Notes: generated by a model from the sequence alone, not told the origin. A DNA stretch of 34,197 nucleotides from Spirochaetales bacterium (GCA_030604195.1 JAUVWI010000035.1:1-34197); one strand, 5' to 3'. Numbered from the stretch's first letter, positions 1 through 7,478 are shown. Numbers and translations: made by a program.

Positions 1-127
1 AAGAGAAAGAAGAAAAGAAACTTAAGGTAGGCACGTTAGTAGCCCCTCCCTATAACAAATTATAACTCATTGCCCACGGCGCCTGCAACAACTTTGTCCA
101 CAACCGCCGCCCATGGGGAATTTCTAT

Positions 128-156
128 TTGACACCAAGCGTAAAAGAGCTTATGCT
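128..156 (+). promoter_or_regulatory. Candidate sigma-70 promoter upstream of the small ORF
   Basis: TTGACA at 128-133 and TATGCT at 151-156 are separated by 17 bases. It would leave a leader of roughly 100 nt before the gene at 262. The rest of 1-261 shows no convincing gene; a 76-codon minus-strand frame there has no homology that I recognise. Confidence 0.4.
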
Positions 157-261
157 GCCAGTAGATTATCCTGAGAAGTAGTCGATACTGCAGTTCTATG
201 CCTACAAAATTCAAAGCACAATAACCTTTTATACCGTTATATGTCTTTAAAGGAGTAAACA

Positions 262-453
262 ATGCCAGCAGTTGCCTCATTGGAAGATTTAAAAAAGGTT
301 GAGGAGCAGCTCCGCGCCATCAAAGAAAGCCACCCGCAAGGGTATGCCGGCTTAGTGGAGTTGTTCCGTCAAAACCGCAAAATCGGCTACAAGAATATCT
401 GTAAGCTGATGATGGGTGAAGCCACACCGGAAAAGCTCAAAGGTATGGATTAG
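262..453 (+). CDS. Small protein of unknown function (63 aa)
   Basis: I do not recognise this family. The protein is short, soluble and charged: a helix-prone N-terminal half (EDLKKVEEQLRAIKE) followed by a basic segment and the tail ICKLMMGEATPEKLKGMD. The start is supported by AAAGGAG just upstream of the ATG. No membrane segment or cysteine cluster is visible. The 3' end is present a second time at 1273-1331, after the MNT/HEPN pair, where it overlaps the stop codon of the convergent sbcC-like gene. That suggests the gene originally abutted sbcC and was separated from it by an insertion. The conserved tail and good ribosome binding site favour a real gene, but its function cannot be given. 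Confidence 0.65.
   Translation: MPAVASLEDLKKVEEQLRAIKESHPQGYAGLVELFRQNRKIGYKNICKLMMGEATPEKLKGMD
395..453 (+). repeat. 59-bp direct repeat, copy 1 (3' end of the small gene)
   Basis: This stretch, ATATCTGTAAGCTGATGATG onward to the TAG stop, matches 1273-1331 at 57 of 59 positions (hand alignment). It encodes the last 18 residues of the small protein. Confidence 0.95.
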
Positions 454-489
454 GGCTTTTATAATAAGATGTAGAAAAAAAACTATCTC

Positions 490-550
490 CCGGGTATAAT
501 TTATTTAATTTTGAAATTAGCAGGGTCGGAATGTCGGTGAGGGGAGGGAG
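490..550 (+). promoter_or_regulatory. Possible -10 element and ribosome binding site for the MNT/HEPN operon
   Basis: TATAAT lies at 495-500 with no good -35 at the usual distance. A purine-rich GAGGGGAGGGAG at about 539-550 precedes the ATG at 556. The ribosome binding site is convincing; the promoter is weak. Confidence 0.4.
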
Positions 551-555
551 ACATC

Positions 556-876
556 ATGAATGAAATCGAGAAAACAATTTTAACAAATTTCAAATCGCTG
601 CTATTACAGCGCGTGGCGATGCATCGTCTAGTAGTATTTGGATCGCGCGCGCGTGGCGATGCAGATCCTGAATCCGACATAGATGTGCTTGTGATTCTAA
701 GCGGACCGAATACTCCAAAGGCGAGGAAACATATAAGTGACTGCGCCTGGGAAGCAGGCTTTAAGTATGGTCTTGTAGTTTCTCCTATTGTTGTTTCCCG
801 CAATAACTGGGAAAATGGCCCTGAAAAATATTCCTTGTTAGCGAAAGCAGTAGAAGAGGAAGGGATAACTGTATGA
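556..876 (+). CDS. MNT-domain nucleotidyltransferase, antitoxin of a HEPN/MNT module
   Basis: This 106-residue protein is a minimal nucleotidyltransferase of the MNT type. The signature runs from G29-S30 (GSRARGDADPESDIDVLV), with the metal-binding pair D41 and D43. In characterised HEPN/MNT pairs the MNT partner neutralises the HEPN ribonuclease, in at least one case by AMPylating a tyrosine near its active site; that role is inferred here from family and context. The gene has a strong purine-rich ribosome binding site and overlaps the HEPN gene by four bases (ATGA), so the two are translationally coupled. A 15-bp perfect direct repeat (GCGCGTGGCGATGCA at 609-623 and 649-663) lies inside the gene in two different frames. 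The length is normal for the family and nothing essential is missing. Confidence 0.9.
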   Translation: MNEIEKTILTNFKSLLLQRVAMHRLVVFGSRARGDADPESDIDVLVILSGPNTPKARKHISDCAWEAGFKYGLVVSPIVVSRNNWENGPEKYSLLAKAVEEEGITV

Positions 877-1268
877 AAGATGATGATATTCTTGTTCTTA
901 TACGTCACAGGATGGACCAGGCAGAAGAATCGCTTAAGGATGCTAAGGTGCTTCTGGATGGAGACCGAAGCCCTCGCAGCATCATCAACCGTTCTTACTA
1001 TGCCATGTTCTATGCTGTACTCGCTCTGTTGCAGAAAATCGGGAAGGTTCCCCGTAAGCATAGTGGAGCAATTAGTCTTTTTGATACCGAATTTGTATTG
1101 AAGGGTTTGTTCTCCAAAGAGCTTTCCAAAGATTTACATGATATCTTCAACCTTCGTCAGGTATCCGATTACCAGATAATTGATCCTGTCACATTAATGG
1201 ATGCTGAAACAACTTTGAAGCGGGCGGAAAAATTTGTTGAAACCGTTAGTAAATATCTGATGCCGTAG
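873..1268 (+). CDS. HEPN-domain protein, putative RNase toxin of a HEPN/MNT module
   Basis: This 131-residue all-helical protein carries the HEPN hallmarks: NRSYYAMFYAVLALL in the first half and R95-QVS-D99-Y100 (RxxxDY), the variant active-site motif common in MNT-linked HEPN proteins. Members act as ribonucleases that stop growth when not neutralised by the partner. It overlaps the upstream MNT gene by four bases. Immediately after its TAG stop, the same frame stays open through the second copy of the small gene's tail (DYICKLMMGEATPEKLKGMD), so readthrough would append that peptide; I take this as a by-product of the insertion rather than a function. Toxicity is inferred from the family. 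Confidence 0.88.
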   Translation: MKDDDILVLIRHRMDQAEESLKDAKVLLDGDRSPRSIINRSYYAMFYAVLALLQKIGKVPRKHSGAISLFDTEFVLKGLFSKELSKDLHDIFNLRQVSDYQIIDPVTLMDAETTLKRAEKFVETVSKYLMP

Positions 1269-1272
1269 GACT

Positions 1273-1331
1273 ATATCTGTAAGCTGATGATGGGTGAAGC
1301 TACACCGGAAAAGCTTAAAGGTATGGATTAG
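1273..1331 (+). repeat. 59-bp direct repeat, copy 2 (displaced 3' end of the small gene)
   Basis: This is the second copy of 395-453 with two substitutions. Its final TAG overlaps the TAA stop (1328-1330 on the minus strand) of the sbcC-like gene, so this copy is probably the original junction and the 819 bp between the repeats is the inserted material. Confidence 0.95.
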
Positions 1332-3757
1332 CCGTTAAGCTCAATTGCTTTTACTTCAGGAAAGAGGGAAGCATGGGCGGGATGGCAGGTAAATAGAATA
1401 AGCTGTTTCTCTTTAGCGAACCTTGAGAGCACTCCGGCGGCCAGTTCCTGCCTGTGCGGATCAAGATCCACTAAAGGATCATCCATTACCAGGAAACCAT
1501 CCTGCTCCTTTAAAAAATAATCCGCCATGGCCAATCTGAGGGCCAGTCCAAAGACATCTTTGGTGCCTGCAGACAACAGAGGGTAAACAAGGGTCGCTCC
1601 ATCCTCCCTGATCACTCCCCGGGGCAGAGAGCCTTCAAGACTGATATTTCGGTAGCGGTCAGCTGTCAGTTTGGCAATATAGGCGGCTATTGATCTTTCA
1701 TAGCCGGCAAAGGTGTTGCTGTCCAGCTCTTTGAGCATGCTTTCAGACCTCTGTTTTATTCTGGCTATTATTTCCCCCTTTTTTACTTCAGCTTTATAGC
1801 TGCTCTCAGCCTGCCTTAACCTGGCAGTGATCTCCTCAGAGGATTCATCCGCCATTTTTGCTTCTATTTCCACACATTCTATTTCCAGCCGGTTTTTTTC
1901 TTCTTTGAGTTCGGCAGCAGCCTGCTTCTGACCTTCAAAAAATTGAATAAAAGAGTCACAATCAGTAAAGCCCTCAGGTAACGCTTTCAGTTCTGAAAGT
2001 TGGAGTTCCAGCTCCTTTTTCTTCCCGCCCAATTCAACCAGCCTGGAAAAGAGATCATCTTTGCTGCTGTATTCCCCGGTTAAGGCCTTGAGCTTCAAAG
2101 CAGTCTCTTCATGTTCACCTTGCTGCCGCTCAAGTTTATGCTTTCCGCTTAACAATTCTTCGATTATCCCGGACAAAGATCTTGAAGGCGCCTCTTTTTC
2201 TAAAGCTGCGGCCTTCTCTTTTAACTCCTCATAGGAATAACCTTCCAGCTCCTGCTTGAATATCCCGGCAATATTTTCTACCTGGCTGCCAAGACCTTGA
2301 TACTCTAAAGAAGCGCTTTTTGCTTCTTTCAAGCTTGCAACTCCTTTAGCCTTGAAAAGAGCTTCAAGCTTTGCTTCAGTCACTCTTAGTTCTACGGCTT
2401 TTTTCTGCTGATCCTCTCCGCCGCTCTTCACCTCCAGTGACCAGTCTGAATGGTTCAGCCGTACCAGGCCGTTAGAGCTTACTTCAAGCGATTCCCCGGA
2501 AGCAATCTTTTTCTCTTCGGCTTCCCCGAGATCATTCTCAACAGTCAGAGCAATATCTTTTTTAGCCTGCAGCTTCAGATTCAGCTTTCCACCCTCTAAG
2601 GCTGCTTTCAGCCTTTCCACTATACTGACCTGCTGTTCAATCTCTTCCAGATCCCCACGGGAAAAGGGTATGGCTCCGGCCAGTTCTTCCTCCGCCTTTT
2701 TAAGCTGCTCTCTTTTTTCCTCCGCCCGTTCAAAGCGTTTCTTCAGTTCTCTGCCCTCGTCATAGATTACTGCTGACTGCTTTTCCCCTTCCAGCCGTAC
2801 AATATCTTGCTCAAGCAGGGGAATACTCCCGGCAAGCTCTCCCAGCCTCGCTGTCAACACCGGCCAGCTGTCATAGTCGGATTGCAATTTTTTCATAGTA
2901 AGCCCGGCAGCCTCCAGCCGGGCCCCTAAAAGACTCCTGATCCCGGCATCAACCGCAGACTGCTGATTTTCACTTAAAAAAGCCTCTTTGGCAGCCAGCT
3001 CATTCATGCACGCTTCCAGCTCCCCGGTTTTAGCGCCGTAGGAATCTTCCTTTGCCTCTACATCATCTAAAAAACGGCAAAGTTCCTGATAATTGTAATA
3101 AGCCTTCAGTATACGCCCGACGCCCTTTTTATAGGGATTATCAATACCCCTGTTGTTCTCCGGCTTTTTCCTGGCCAGGTCCCAGTGTTCATAAGCCTCC
3201 CCATATTTCTCCTCCAGGAGAGCCTTAAACCTCTCCACTGATATGCCATCTGTTTCCAGGATCGTCCTTCTTAATATGGCTGAAAGGGAATCCAGGGTCT
3301 CCCGGTTATTCTCTAAATTAGCCAGGGTGCCGGCCAGGGCCGATTGATAAGTCATCAGTATGGAGCGCACTGTCCCTTCCCGGACCGGCAGAAGCTCTCT
3401 TACAAGAGCGGCGACTTTCTGATCGTCTGTTATGCGCCCGCCATCGGGCAAAACCAGCTCTGCCGCCTCTTTGCCGCCCCAGTTTTTAGTAAGCAGATAA
3501 CTTCTGTTCAGAGAGGAGAAACCCAATTTACAGCCGATTGTGTCCCCGCCCCCCAGGGGAATAAAGCCTGCCATAGTGGTGCGGAAATTGGGTTTTGATA
3601 ATTTAACCGGTGTTAACAGGGTGTGTAGCATAGCCTGGAAAAGGGTTGTTTTGCCCGCTTCATTGGGCCCGAGAATAATATTCAATCCAGGGCTGAATTC
3701 AACCTTCCTGGCGGCCAGGAAACCGAAGGAAATAATTTCCAGACTATCCAGTATCAT
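1328..3757 (-). CDS. SbcC/YhaN-like AAA coiled-coil ATPase
   Basis: This 809-residue protein has the split ABC-type ATPase architecture of the SMC/Rad50/SbcC group. The N-terminal Walker A is GPNEAGKTT (about residues 30-38). A long Glu/Lys/Leu-rich coiled-coil region follows, then a C-terminal signature-like LLSAGTKDVFGLALRLAMA and a Walker B with FLVMDDPLVDLD. It ends with the switch-like FTCHPAHA. Such proteins pair with an Mre11/SbcD nuclease to process DNA ends and hairpins, and the partner gene lies directly upstream with a four-base overlap. It is shorter than E. coli SbcC (about 1048 aa). I find no CxxC zinc hook in the coiled coil, which points to the YhaN-like branch rather than classical SbcC. 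The stop codon lies inside the 59-bp repeat. Confidence 0.85.
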   Translation of the reverse strand: MILDSLEIISFGFLAARKVEFSPGLNIILGPNEAGKTTLFQAMLHTLLTPVKLSKPNFRTTMAGFIPLGGGDTIGCKLGFSSLNRSYLLTKNWGGKEAAELVLPDGGRITDDQKVAALVRELLPVREGTVRSILMTYQSALAGTLANLENNRETLDSLSAILRRTILETDGISVERFKALLEEKYGEAYEHWDLARKKPENNRGIDNPYKKGVGRILKAYYNYQELCRFLDDVEAKEDSYGAKTGELEACMNELAAKEAFLSENQQSAVDAGIRSLLGARLEAAGLTMKKLQSDYDSWPVLTARLGELAGSIPLLEQDIVRLEGEKQSAVIYDEGRELKKRFERAEEKREQLKKAEEELAGAIPFSRGDLEEIEQQVSIVERLKAALEGGKLNLKLQAKKDIALTVENDLGEAEEKKIASGESLEVSSNGLVRLNHSDWSLEVKSGGEDQQKKAVELRVTEAKLEALFKAKGVASLKEAKSASLEYQGLGSQVENIAGIFKQELEGYSYEELKEKAAALEKEAPSRSLSGIIEELLSGKHKLERQQGEHEETALKLKALTGEYSSKDDLFSRLVELGGKKKELELQLSELKALPEGFTDCDSFIQFFEGQKQAAAELKEEKNRLEIECVEIEAKMADESSEEITARLRQAESSYKAEVKKGEIIARIKQRSESMLKELDSNTFAGYERSIAAYIAKLTADRYRNISLEGSLPRGVIREDGATLVYPLLSAGTKDVFGLALRLAMADYFLKEQDGFLVMDDPLVDLDPHRQELAAGVLSRFAKEKQLILFTCHPAHASLFPEVKAIELNG

Positions 3758-4866
3758 GCTCTAACCTCTTCGAGCAAAGCATAGGCGGCCTGCAGGGCTT
3801 CCGGATCTCCATCCTCGATCAAGCCCTTTAATAACAGATAGGGAAAGGAGCCTTGAGTGAACTCATGGTCAACCAGGTCAGGGGTAATCTCTTCGGCAAC
3901 CTGGCTGTCATCGATTCTAATCCGGAAGAGGGATTCCTCCAGCTCTTTTATCAACTTCCGGAGCATGGTTATCTTTTCCCTGGGAAGCCTGCCACTCAAA
4001 TTAACATCGCTTAAGGTATTGGTCATATCAGCTTCCCGGTACCTGGAAAAGAGCTCTTCAAGGTCGGAATTCCCATCAACCTCGATATCTTCCCGTGAAA
4101 AGCGGTAAGTTCCCGTATTTAGAGATTTCTTTTTGATCTTATTATCCGGAGCTACCTCCAGGAGCCAGGCTTTGCCACCGTGCCGGCAGTCAAAGCCGTC
4201 CGGTTCAGGGGTGCCGGGAATAATAAAGGCTGCCTCTTCCCTTTCAGCCGCCGGATACTGATTGTGGGTATGGCCCACAACCCAGAGATCGAGTCCCAGT
4301 TTTTCCAGTTCCTCAACTGTCATGGGGAAATAATCCCCCTGGGAGTCAAAGGATATTCCAGCCAGGCTGCCGTGTGCTATTCCAAGATAGAGCAGCTTTT
4401 CATCCCTTTCTTTTAAAGGCGAAAAACCGGCCAGGCCGTTTACACTGGAGTGCTTGGAGCTGCAGGGAGCAGCATAGAGTTTGACCGACAGGCCATAGGG
4501 CTGTAAATCGTAGACCTGCTGCTGTTTCAACAGCAGCACCCGGTCGCCGGCAGATTCACTAAAATTCTTCCATAAAGCGCCGCCGCTGCTGAAGAAATCG
4601 TGATTCCCAGGTAGCAGGGCTACGAGCTCTCCCTGGAACTCATTCAACAGAGAAGTTGTGCGCATAATATCCTTTCTGGAAACCGTTACCCTGTCAAAGA
4701 GATCACCGGCAATCAGGAAAAGTGAACACTCCTCCCGGTTTGCCGTTTCTATTAATCGCTTCAAAGCGGTAAACCTGGCTCCGGATAATTCCGCCTGCAC
4801 CTCGGGGTAGCCGGAAAACTTCATGCCAAGATGCAGGTCGGCGGCAGCCAGAATTTTCATTGCCAC
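3754..4866 (-). CDS. SbcD/Mre11-like DNA repair exonuclease (metallophosphoesterase)
   Basis: This 370-residue protein has the calcineurin-like phosphoesterase motifs in order: D10-LHLG, GD55LFD, GNHDF near residue 88 and GHTHNQ near 200. These are the metal-binding ligands of Mre11, SbcD and YhaO nucleases. The C-terminal third is acidic and helical and probably contacts the ATPase partner. The start is GTG at 4866, about ten bases after a GGGGG run; an ATG two codons further in (4860) is an alternative. The gene is translationally coupled to the ATPase, so the two probably form one DNA-end-processing complex. Confidence 0.88.
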   Translation of the reverse strand: MAMKILAAADLHLGMKFSGYPEVQAELSGARFTALKRLIETANREECSLFLIAGDLFDRVTVSRKDIMRTTSLLNEFQGELVALLPGNHDFFSSGGALWKNFSESAGDRVLLLKQQQVYDLQPYGLSVKLYAAPCSSKHSSVNGLAGFSPLKERDEKLLYLGIAHGSLAGISFDSQGDYFPMTVEELEKLGLDLWVVGHTHNQYPAAEREEAAFIIPGTPEPDGFDCRHGGKAWLLEVAPDNKIKKKSLNTGTYRFSREDIEVDGNSDLEELFSRYREADMTNTLSDVNLSGRLPREKITMLRKLIKELEESLFRIRIDDSQVAEEITPDLVDHEFTQGSFPYLLLKGLIEDGDPEALQAAYALLEEVRA

Positions 4867-4933
4867 AATCCCGATACCCCCTTTTATAATCTTATACAGC
4901 TATTAGTTGATTCCTGCTTTTAAGATAGCCTAA

Positions 4934-4960
4934 CCCATCGCAGTCTTCGACTGCAATGGG
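4934..4960. repeat. Hairpin between the nuclease and flavoprotein genes
   Basis: CCCATCGCAGTC and GACTGCAATGGG form a 12-bp stem with one mismatch and a TTC loop. There is no clear T run on either side, so it is at best a weak terminator for the minus-strand flavoprotein genes. Confidence 0.6.
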
Positions 4961-4977
4961 CTCCGATTGTAGTTTTG

Positions 4978-5008
4978 CAAAAATCTTATTAATAAAACAA
5001 GATTTTTG
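4978..5008. repeat. AT-rich inverted repeat, possible bidirectional terminator
   Basis: CAAAAATCTT at 4978-4987 and AAGATTTTTG at 4999-5008 are perfect 10-bp arms around an 11-base loop. It lies 50 bases past the stop of the minus-strand flavoprotein gene. The T run belongs to the stem, so terminator strength is uncertain. Confidence 0.5.
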
Positions 5009-5057
5009 GATGGTATTGCATAATCGGGCAGGCTCAATCCAGCCGCTCTATTTCTTA

Positions 5058-5723
5058 TTACTCCAGGTAAGGCGCTGCAAACCTCCTTGAATAAGCCCCG
5101 TTCTTTTTCAGTTGTTTGTTCCAGTAGAAATTCAACAGCCCGGTGGGCCCCAGCAACTGTAACAGCAGGAGCACACCCCCGGACAGGCGTTCCGGCTTTG
5201 CCAGTTCCTCAATCAATCTTTTATCGAAGGATCCATCACGGCCGAAAACCCGGCCCAGTTCATAGAATCTGGTGAAAAGCTTAGCTGTCATCCGCGGAGG
5301 CTGAACCCGGATTCCCTCAGCCCCTCCCTTCACAATGGTGCCCAGGTAGGCGCATCCCAGCCTGGAGGCAAGTTTTTCGATATACCGCTCCACCATCCGG
5401 CTGTGTGCAGCCTCGGGAAAGCCGGATTGAACGATAAATCCAAGGGCGGGATTACTCTTCCGCCCTGCAAAGGGTTCCAGCGCCTCAATAAAAGACTTGA
5501 CCACTCCGGGCATGGAATCCGTATATAGGGGAAAAGCGAGAAGAACACATTCCGCCTCAACAAATGCACGCTTGAATTGATTCTCTTCTTTGACCCGGTT
5601 CAGGTAATAGAGCTCGTGTTTGTTTCCCCCTGTTTCGGAGAATCCTTTTAAGAAATGCTCCAGCAATATACGGGTATTGCTCCTGCGTCCCCGCGGCGAG
5701 CCGTTAAATACTGTTAATTTCAT
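5058..5723 (-). CDS. Flavodoxin-fold NAD(P)H-dependent oxidoreductase
   Basis: This 221-residue protein starts with a flavodoxin-fold beta strand and phosphate-binding loop (MKLTVFNGSPRGRRSNTRIL). It continues with ECVLLAFPLYTDSMPGVVKSFIEAL, typical of the NADPH-dependent FMN reductase family. It should bind FMN and reduce an unknown substrate such as a quinone, azo or metal compound. It lacks the Cys cluster of its upstream neighbour, so it is not a simple duplicate. The C-terminal third (LSGGVLLLLQLLGPTGLLNFYWNK) is hydrophobic and might touch the membrane. It overlaps the upstream flavoprotein gene by 20 bases, so the two are in one operon. Confidence 0.82.
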   Translation of the reverse strand: MKLTVFNGSPRGRRSNTRILLEHFLKGFSETGGNKHELYYLNRVKEENQFKRAFVEAECVLLAFPLYTDSMPGVVKSFIEALEPFAGRKSNPALGFIVQSGFPEAAHSRMVERYIEKLASRLGCAYLGTIVKGGAEGIRVQPPRMTAKLFTRFYELGRVFGRDGSFDKRLIEELAKPERLSGGVLLLLQLLGPTGLLNFYWNKQLKKNGAYSRRFAAPYLE

Positions 5724-6249
5724 TGACTACCTCCTCAAGAGGATTCTCTGTGGACCGCACAAAGGCCAGGCTGCTTTTCAGGTTGAGGGCTGTGCGTTCA
5801 TAGATTCGGGTAATAATATCCATATCCTCATCATCCGTATCCTTCTGTCTCTGCAGAATCAGACCCAGCTGCGGGTAGTGATCATAGCGGGGCCGGTGAT
5901 GCACCTCGCCGCGATCGATAACCAAATAGGGATGGATCAATGGTATCAGCTTGTCATTCGTTTTTTTAAGAAGCGCACCGGGAAAACCCATGATTACCGG
6001 ACTGGCAAAGAGAGCCAGATCAGAGCGTACCAGCTCACGGCAAACCAGGGCCGAGTCATCTTTGACTACACACTCCCCGGGTGTTTGCAACCAGCAGCCG
6101 AAACAGCCGGTACAGTATTTAATTGTCAAATCCCTAAGTGTAAATTCCACGACTGAGTGTTTTTTTGCTTCCAGGGCTGCTCCGAGCTCTTTCAAGTAGC
6201 GGTCAAGCTCATTGCTGCTCGGGTTGCCGTTCAGCATACATATCTTCAT
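5704..6249 (-). CDS. Flavodoxin-family oxidoreductase with Cys cluster
   Basis: This 181-residue protein begins MKICMLNGNPSSNEL (flavodoxin phosphate loop). It then has YCTGCFGCWLQTPGECVVKDD (about residues 45-65), the CxxCxxC...C cluster common in flavin reductases of this family and in iron-sulfur flavoproteins. LFASPVIMGFPGALLKKTNDKL is the second FMN-contact region. It probably works with the adjacent flavodoxin-fold protein. A strong AAGGAGG precedes the ATG, and the start overlaps the stop of the broken PadR gene (ATGA). Its former regulator was probably that PadR protein. Confidence 0.85.
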   Translation of the reverse strand: MKICMLNGNPSSNELDRYLKELGAALEAKKHSVVEFTLRDLTIKYCTGCFGCWLQTPGECVVKDDSALVCRELVRSDLALFASPVIMGFPGALLKKTNDKLIPLIHPYLVIDRGEVHHRPRYDHYPQLGLILQRQKDTDDEDMDIITRIYERTALNLKSSLAFVRSTENPLEEVVNEINSI

Positions 6250-6653
6250 AATTCCTCCTTATGGGGAGCGTTGCTCTTGCGATTGTGTTTCCCGTTTTTA
6301 ATACGTTGAATGACTCCCTCCATCCAATCAAGCAGGGCCCTGGCCATGATTACCCCGAACTCCAGGGTGAGCATCCCAAAGAAGTCCTCCCCTGGTGAAT
6401 CCACCTGGTGGTGATGCTGCTCCGCACTGGCCGGAACCTGATCATATACTGATAGGAGCCCCGCAAGCAACTCTGCCTGGCGCTGGGAAGTGGCCGGTAT
6501 CCCTTCATATTCCAGCTGGCAGGTAAAAAACCCTTGTATCAGACTGGCAGAGCGGTGCTCCTTCGGGGCAGGGGGCAGCGAGCCATCGCCACAGCTCAAG
6601 CTTTCCCTCTTCGGTAATCTGAAACATTTTCCCATTTCCCTTGACAATGTCAA
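6246..6653 (-). pseudogene. Broken PadR-family regulator
   Basis: The C-terminal half of this frame (FFGMLTLEFGVIMARALLDWMEGVIQRI) matches the PadR C-terminal dimerisation domain. The N-terminal part in the same frame (MGKCFRLPKRESL) makes no sense. In the next frame the same DNA, from 6627 down, reads MFQITEEGKLELWRWLAAP, the typical PadR wing region, until a TGA. A one-base expansion of the A6 run at 6525-6530 (T6 on the coding strand) would explain the frameshift. The winged-helix portion that should lie further upstream is absent: that DNA is now the tetR promoter region. So both a frameshift and a 5' truncation are visible. It is the first gene of what was a PadR/two-flavoprotein operon. 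Confidence 0.72.
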
Positions 6654-6669
6654 TATTTATATTTATATT
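6641..6669 (+). promoter_or_regulatory. Promoter of the tetR operon
   Basis: TTGACA (6641-6646) and TATATT (6664-6669) are separated by exactly 17 bases, a near-consensus sigma-70 promoter. The -35 box is part of a small palindrome, TTGACaatGTCAA (6641-6653). Transcription should begin near 6676, inside the operator. Confidence 0.75.
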
Positions 6670-6674
6670 GATGA

Positions 6675-6709
6675 TGACCAATATTCAGTCAGTGACCGAC
6701 GGTTGGTCA
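6675..6709. promoter_or_regulatory. Tandem TetR-type operators
   Basis: Two 17-bp imperfect dyads of the form TGACC-N7-(A/G)GTCA lie 18 bp apart, at 6675-6691 and 6693-6709. Together they also form one larger dyad centred on 6692: TGACCAA and TTGGTCA outside, GTCAgTGAC inside. They cover the predicted transcription start, so the TetR protein encoded downstream probably represses its own operon here. The assignment is from position and symmetry. Confidence 0.7.
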
Positions 6710-6725
6710 AAAATAATGAGGGTGA

Positions 6726-7460
6726 ATGATGAATAAAAGAGAGAAGCAGAAAGAGGAGACAGTCGCCGATATTCTCCGGATTGCCGAAGGGCTCTTCCAT
6801 GAACAGGGGTACGAAAAGACCACCATTCAAAATATCGCCGAACGCTGCGGTCTTTCCAAAGGAGCCCTCTACCACCACTTCAGATCCAAGGAAGAGGTGC
6901 TCGAAAGGATATGTTACGACCAATACATCTACTTAAAAGAGACATTCCTTCCTATTGTCGAGGATCCTGAACCTTCAATGATGGAGAAGCTGCGGCGGAT
7001 TATGACGATAGCTCGGAGTTCTCAGATGAATACCGCCGCCGCCACTTTTTCGAAGGGGAAATCCCCGAAATCCAGCAGCATTAAAAATGCGGCATTAGGG
7101 AAACTTCTTGATAATTACAGCGAAAAGGTCTACATCGATATCGTCGCTCCACTCCTTGATGAAGGGAGGGAAAAGGGAGAGTGTGCTTTTCCTGGTTCTG
7201 CAGAGGTTATGGTCGTCTTTATCCACCACCTCGATACCGGAATGAGTGAGCAGCTCAACCGTATTCTATTCGACGAAGATCGCGCCTCGTCTGAGGAACG
7301 GATCAGAGACGTGATAAAGGGATTCACTTTCGTTCTGGCACAGCTGCTGAATATTGATGAAAAGGCGATTGCCGACGTCACACTGGCGGATAAGATGCTG
7401 GAGCAGTACCTAAAGATACTAAAAGAGTTAAAAACAAAAACAAGAAGTGTCACAACTTAA
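6726..7460 (+). CDS. TetR/AcrR-family transcriptional regulator
   Basis: This 244-residue protein has an N-terminal TetR DNA-binding domain: helix 1 ILRIAEGLFHEQGYEKTT, then the helix-turn-helix IQNIAERCGLSKGALYHHF at about residues 34-52. The rest is a helical ligand-binding domain that I cannot match to a known ligand class. Two adjacent ATGs (6726, 6729) are possible starts, with GAGGGTG just upstream. The gene opens the operon with the outer-membrane-like protein, MFS transporter and ABC genes. The dyads over its promoter suggest autorepression relieved by a ligand, perhaps a transported compound. Confidence 0.9.
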   Translation: MMNKREKQKEETVADILRIAEGLFHEQGYEKTTIQNIAERCGLSKGALYHHFRSKEEVLERICYDQYIYLKETFLPIVEDPEPSMMEKLRRIMTIARSSQMNTAAATFSKGKSPKSSSIKNAALGKLLDNYSEKVYIDIVAPLLDEGREKGECAFPGSAEVMVVFIHHLDTGMSEQLNRILFDEDRASSEERIRDVIKGFTFVLAQLLNIDEKAIADVTLADKMLEQYLKILKELKTKTRSVTT

Positions 7461-7478
7461 TAAAGGAGAAAATATAAT

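Noticed and set aside
50..280. Minus-strand frame of 76 codons at the window start
   Set aside because: It overlaps the ribosome binding site and start of the small plus-strand gene, shows no family likeness and has no ribosome binding site.
501..1061. 186-codon frame antisense to the MNT/HEPN genes
   Set aside because: It lies opposite two well-supported domains and its sequence has no recognisable features; it is a shadow of codon bias.
5620..6156. 178-codon plus-strand frame over the flavoprotein genes
   Set aside because: It is antisense to two overlapping flavodoxin-fold genes with clear motifs; nothing supports it independently.
6525..6530. Programmed frameshift in the padR gene at the T6 run
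   Set aside because: The DNA-binding domain is missing as well, so a recoded functional PadR is not possible here; decay is simpler.
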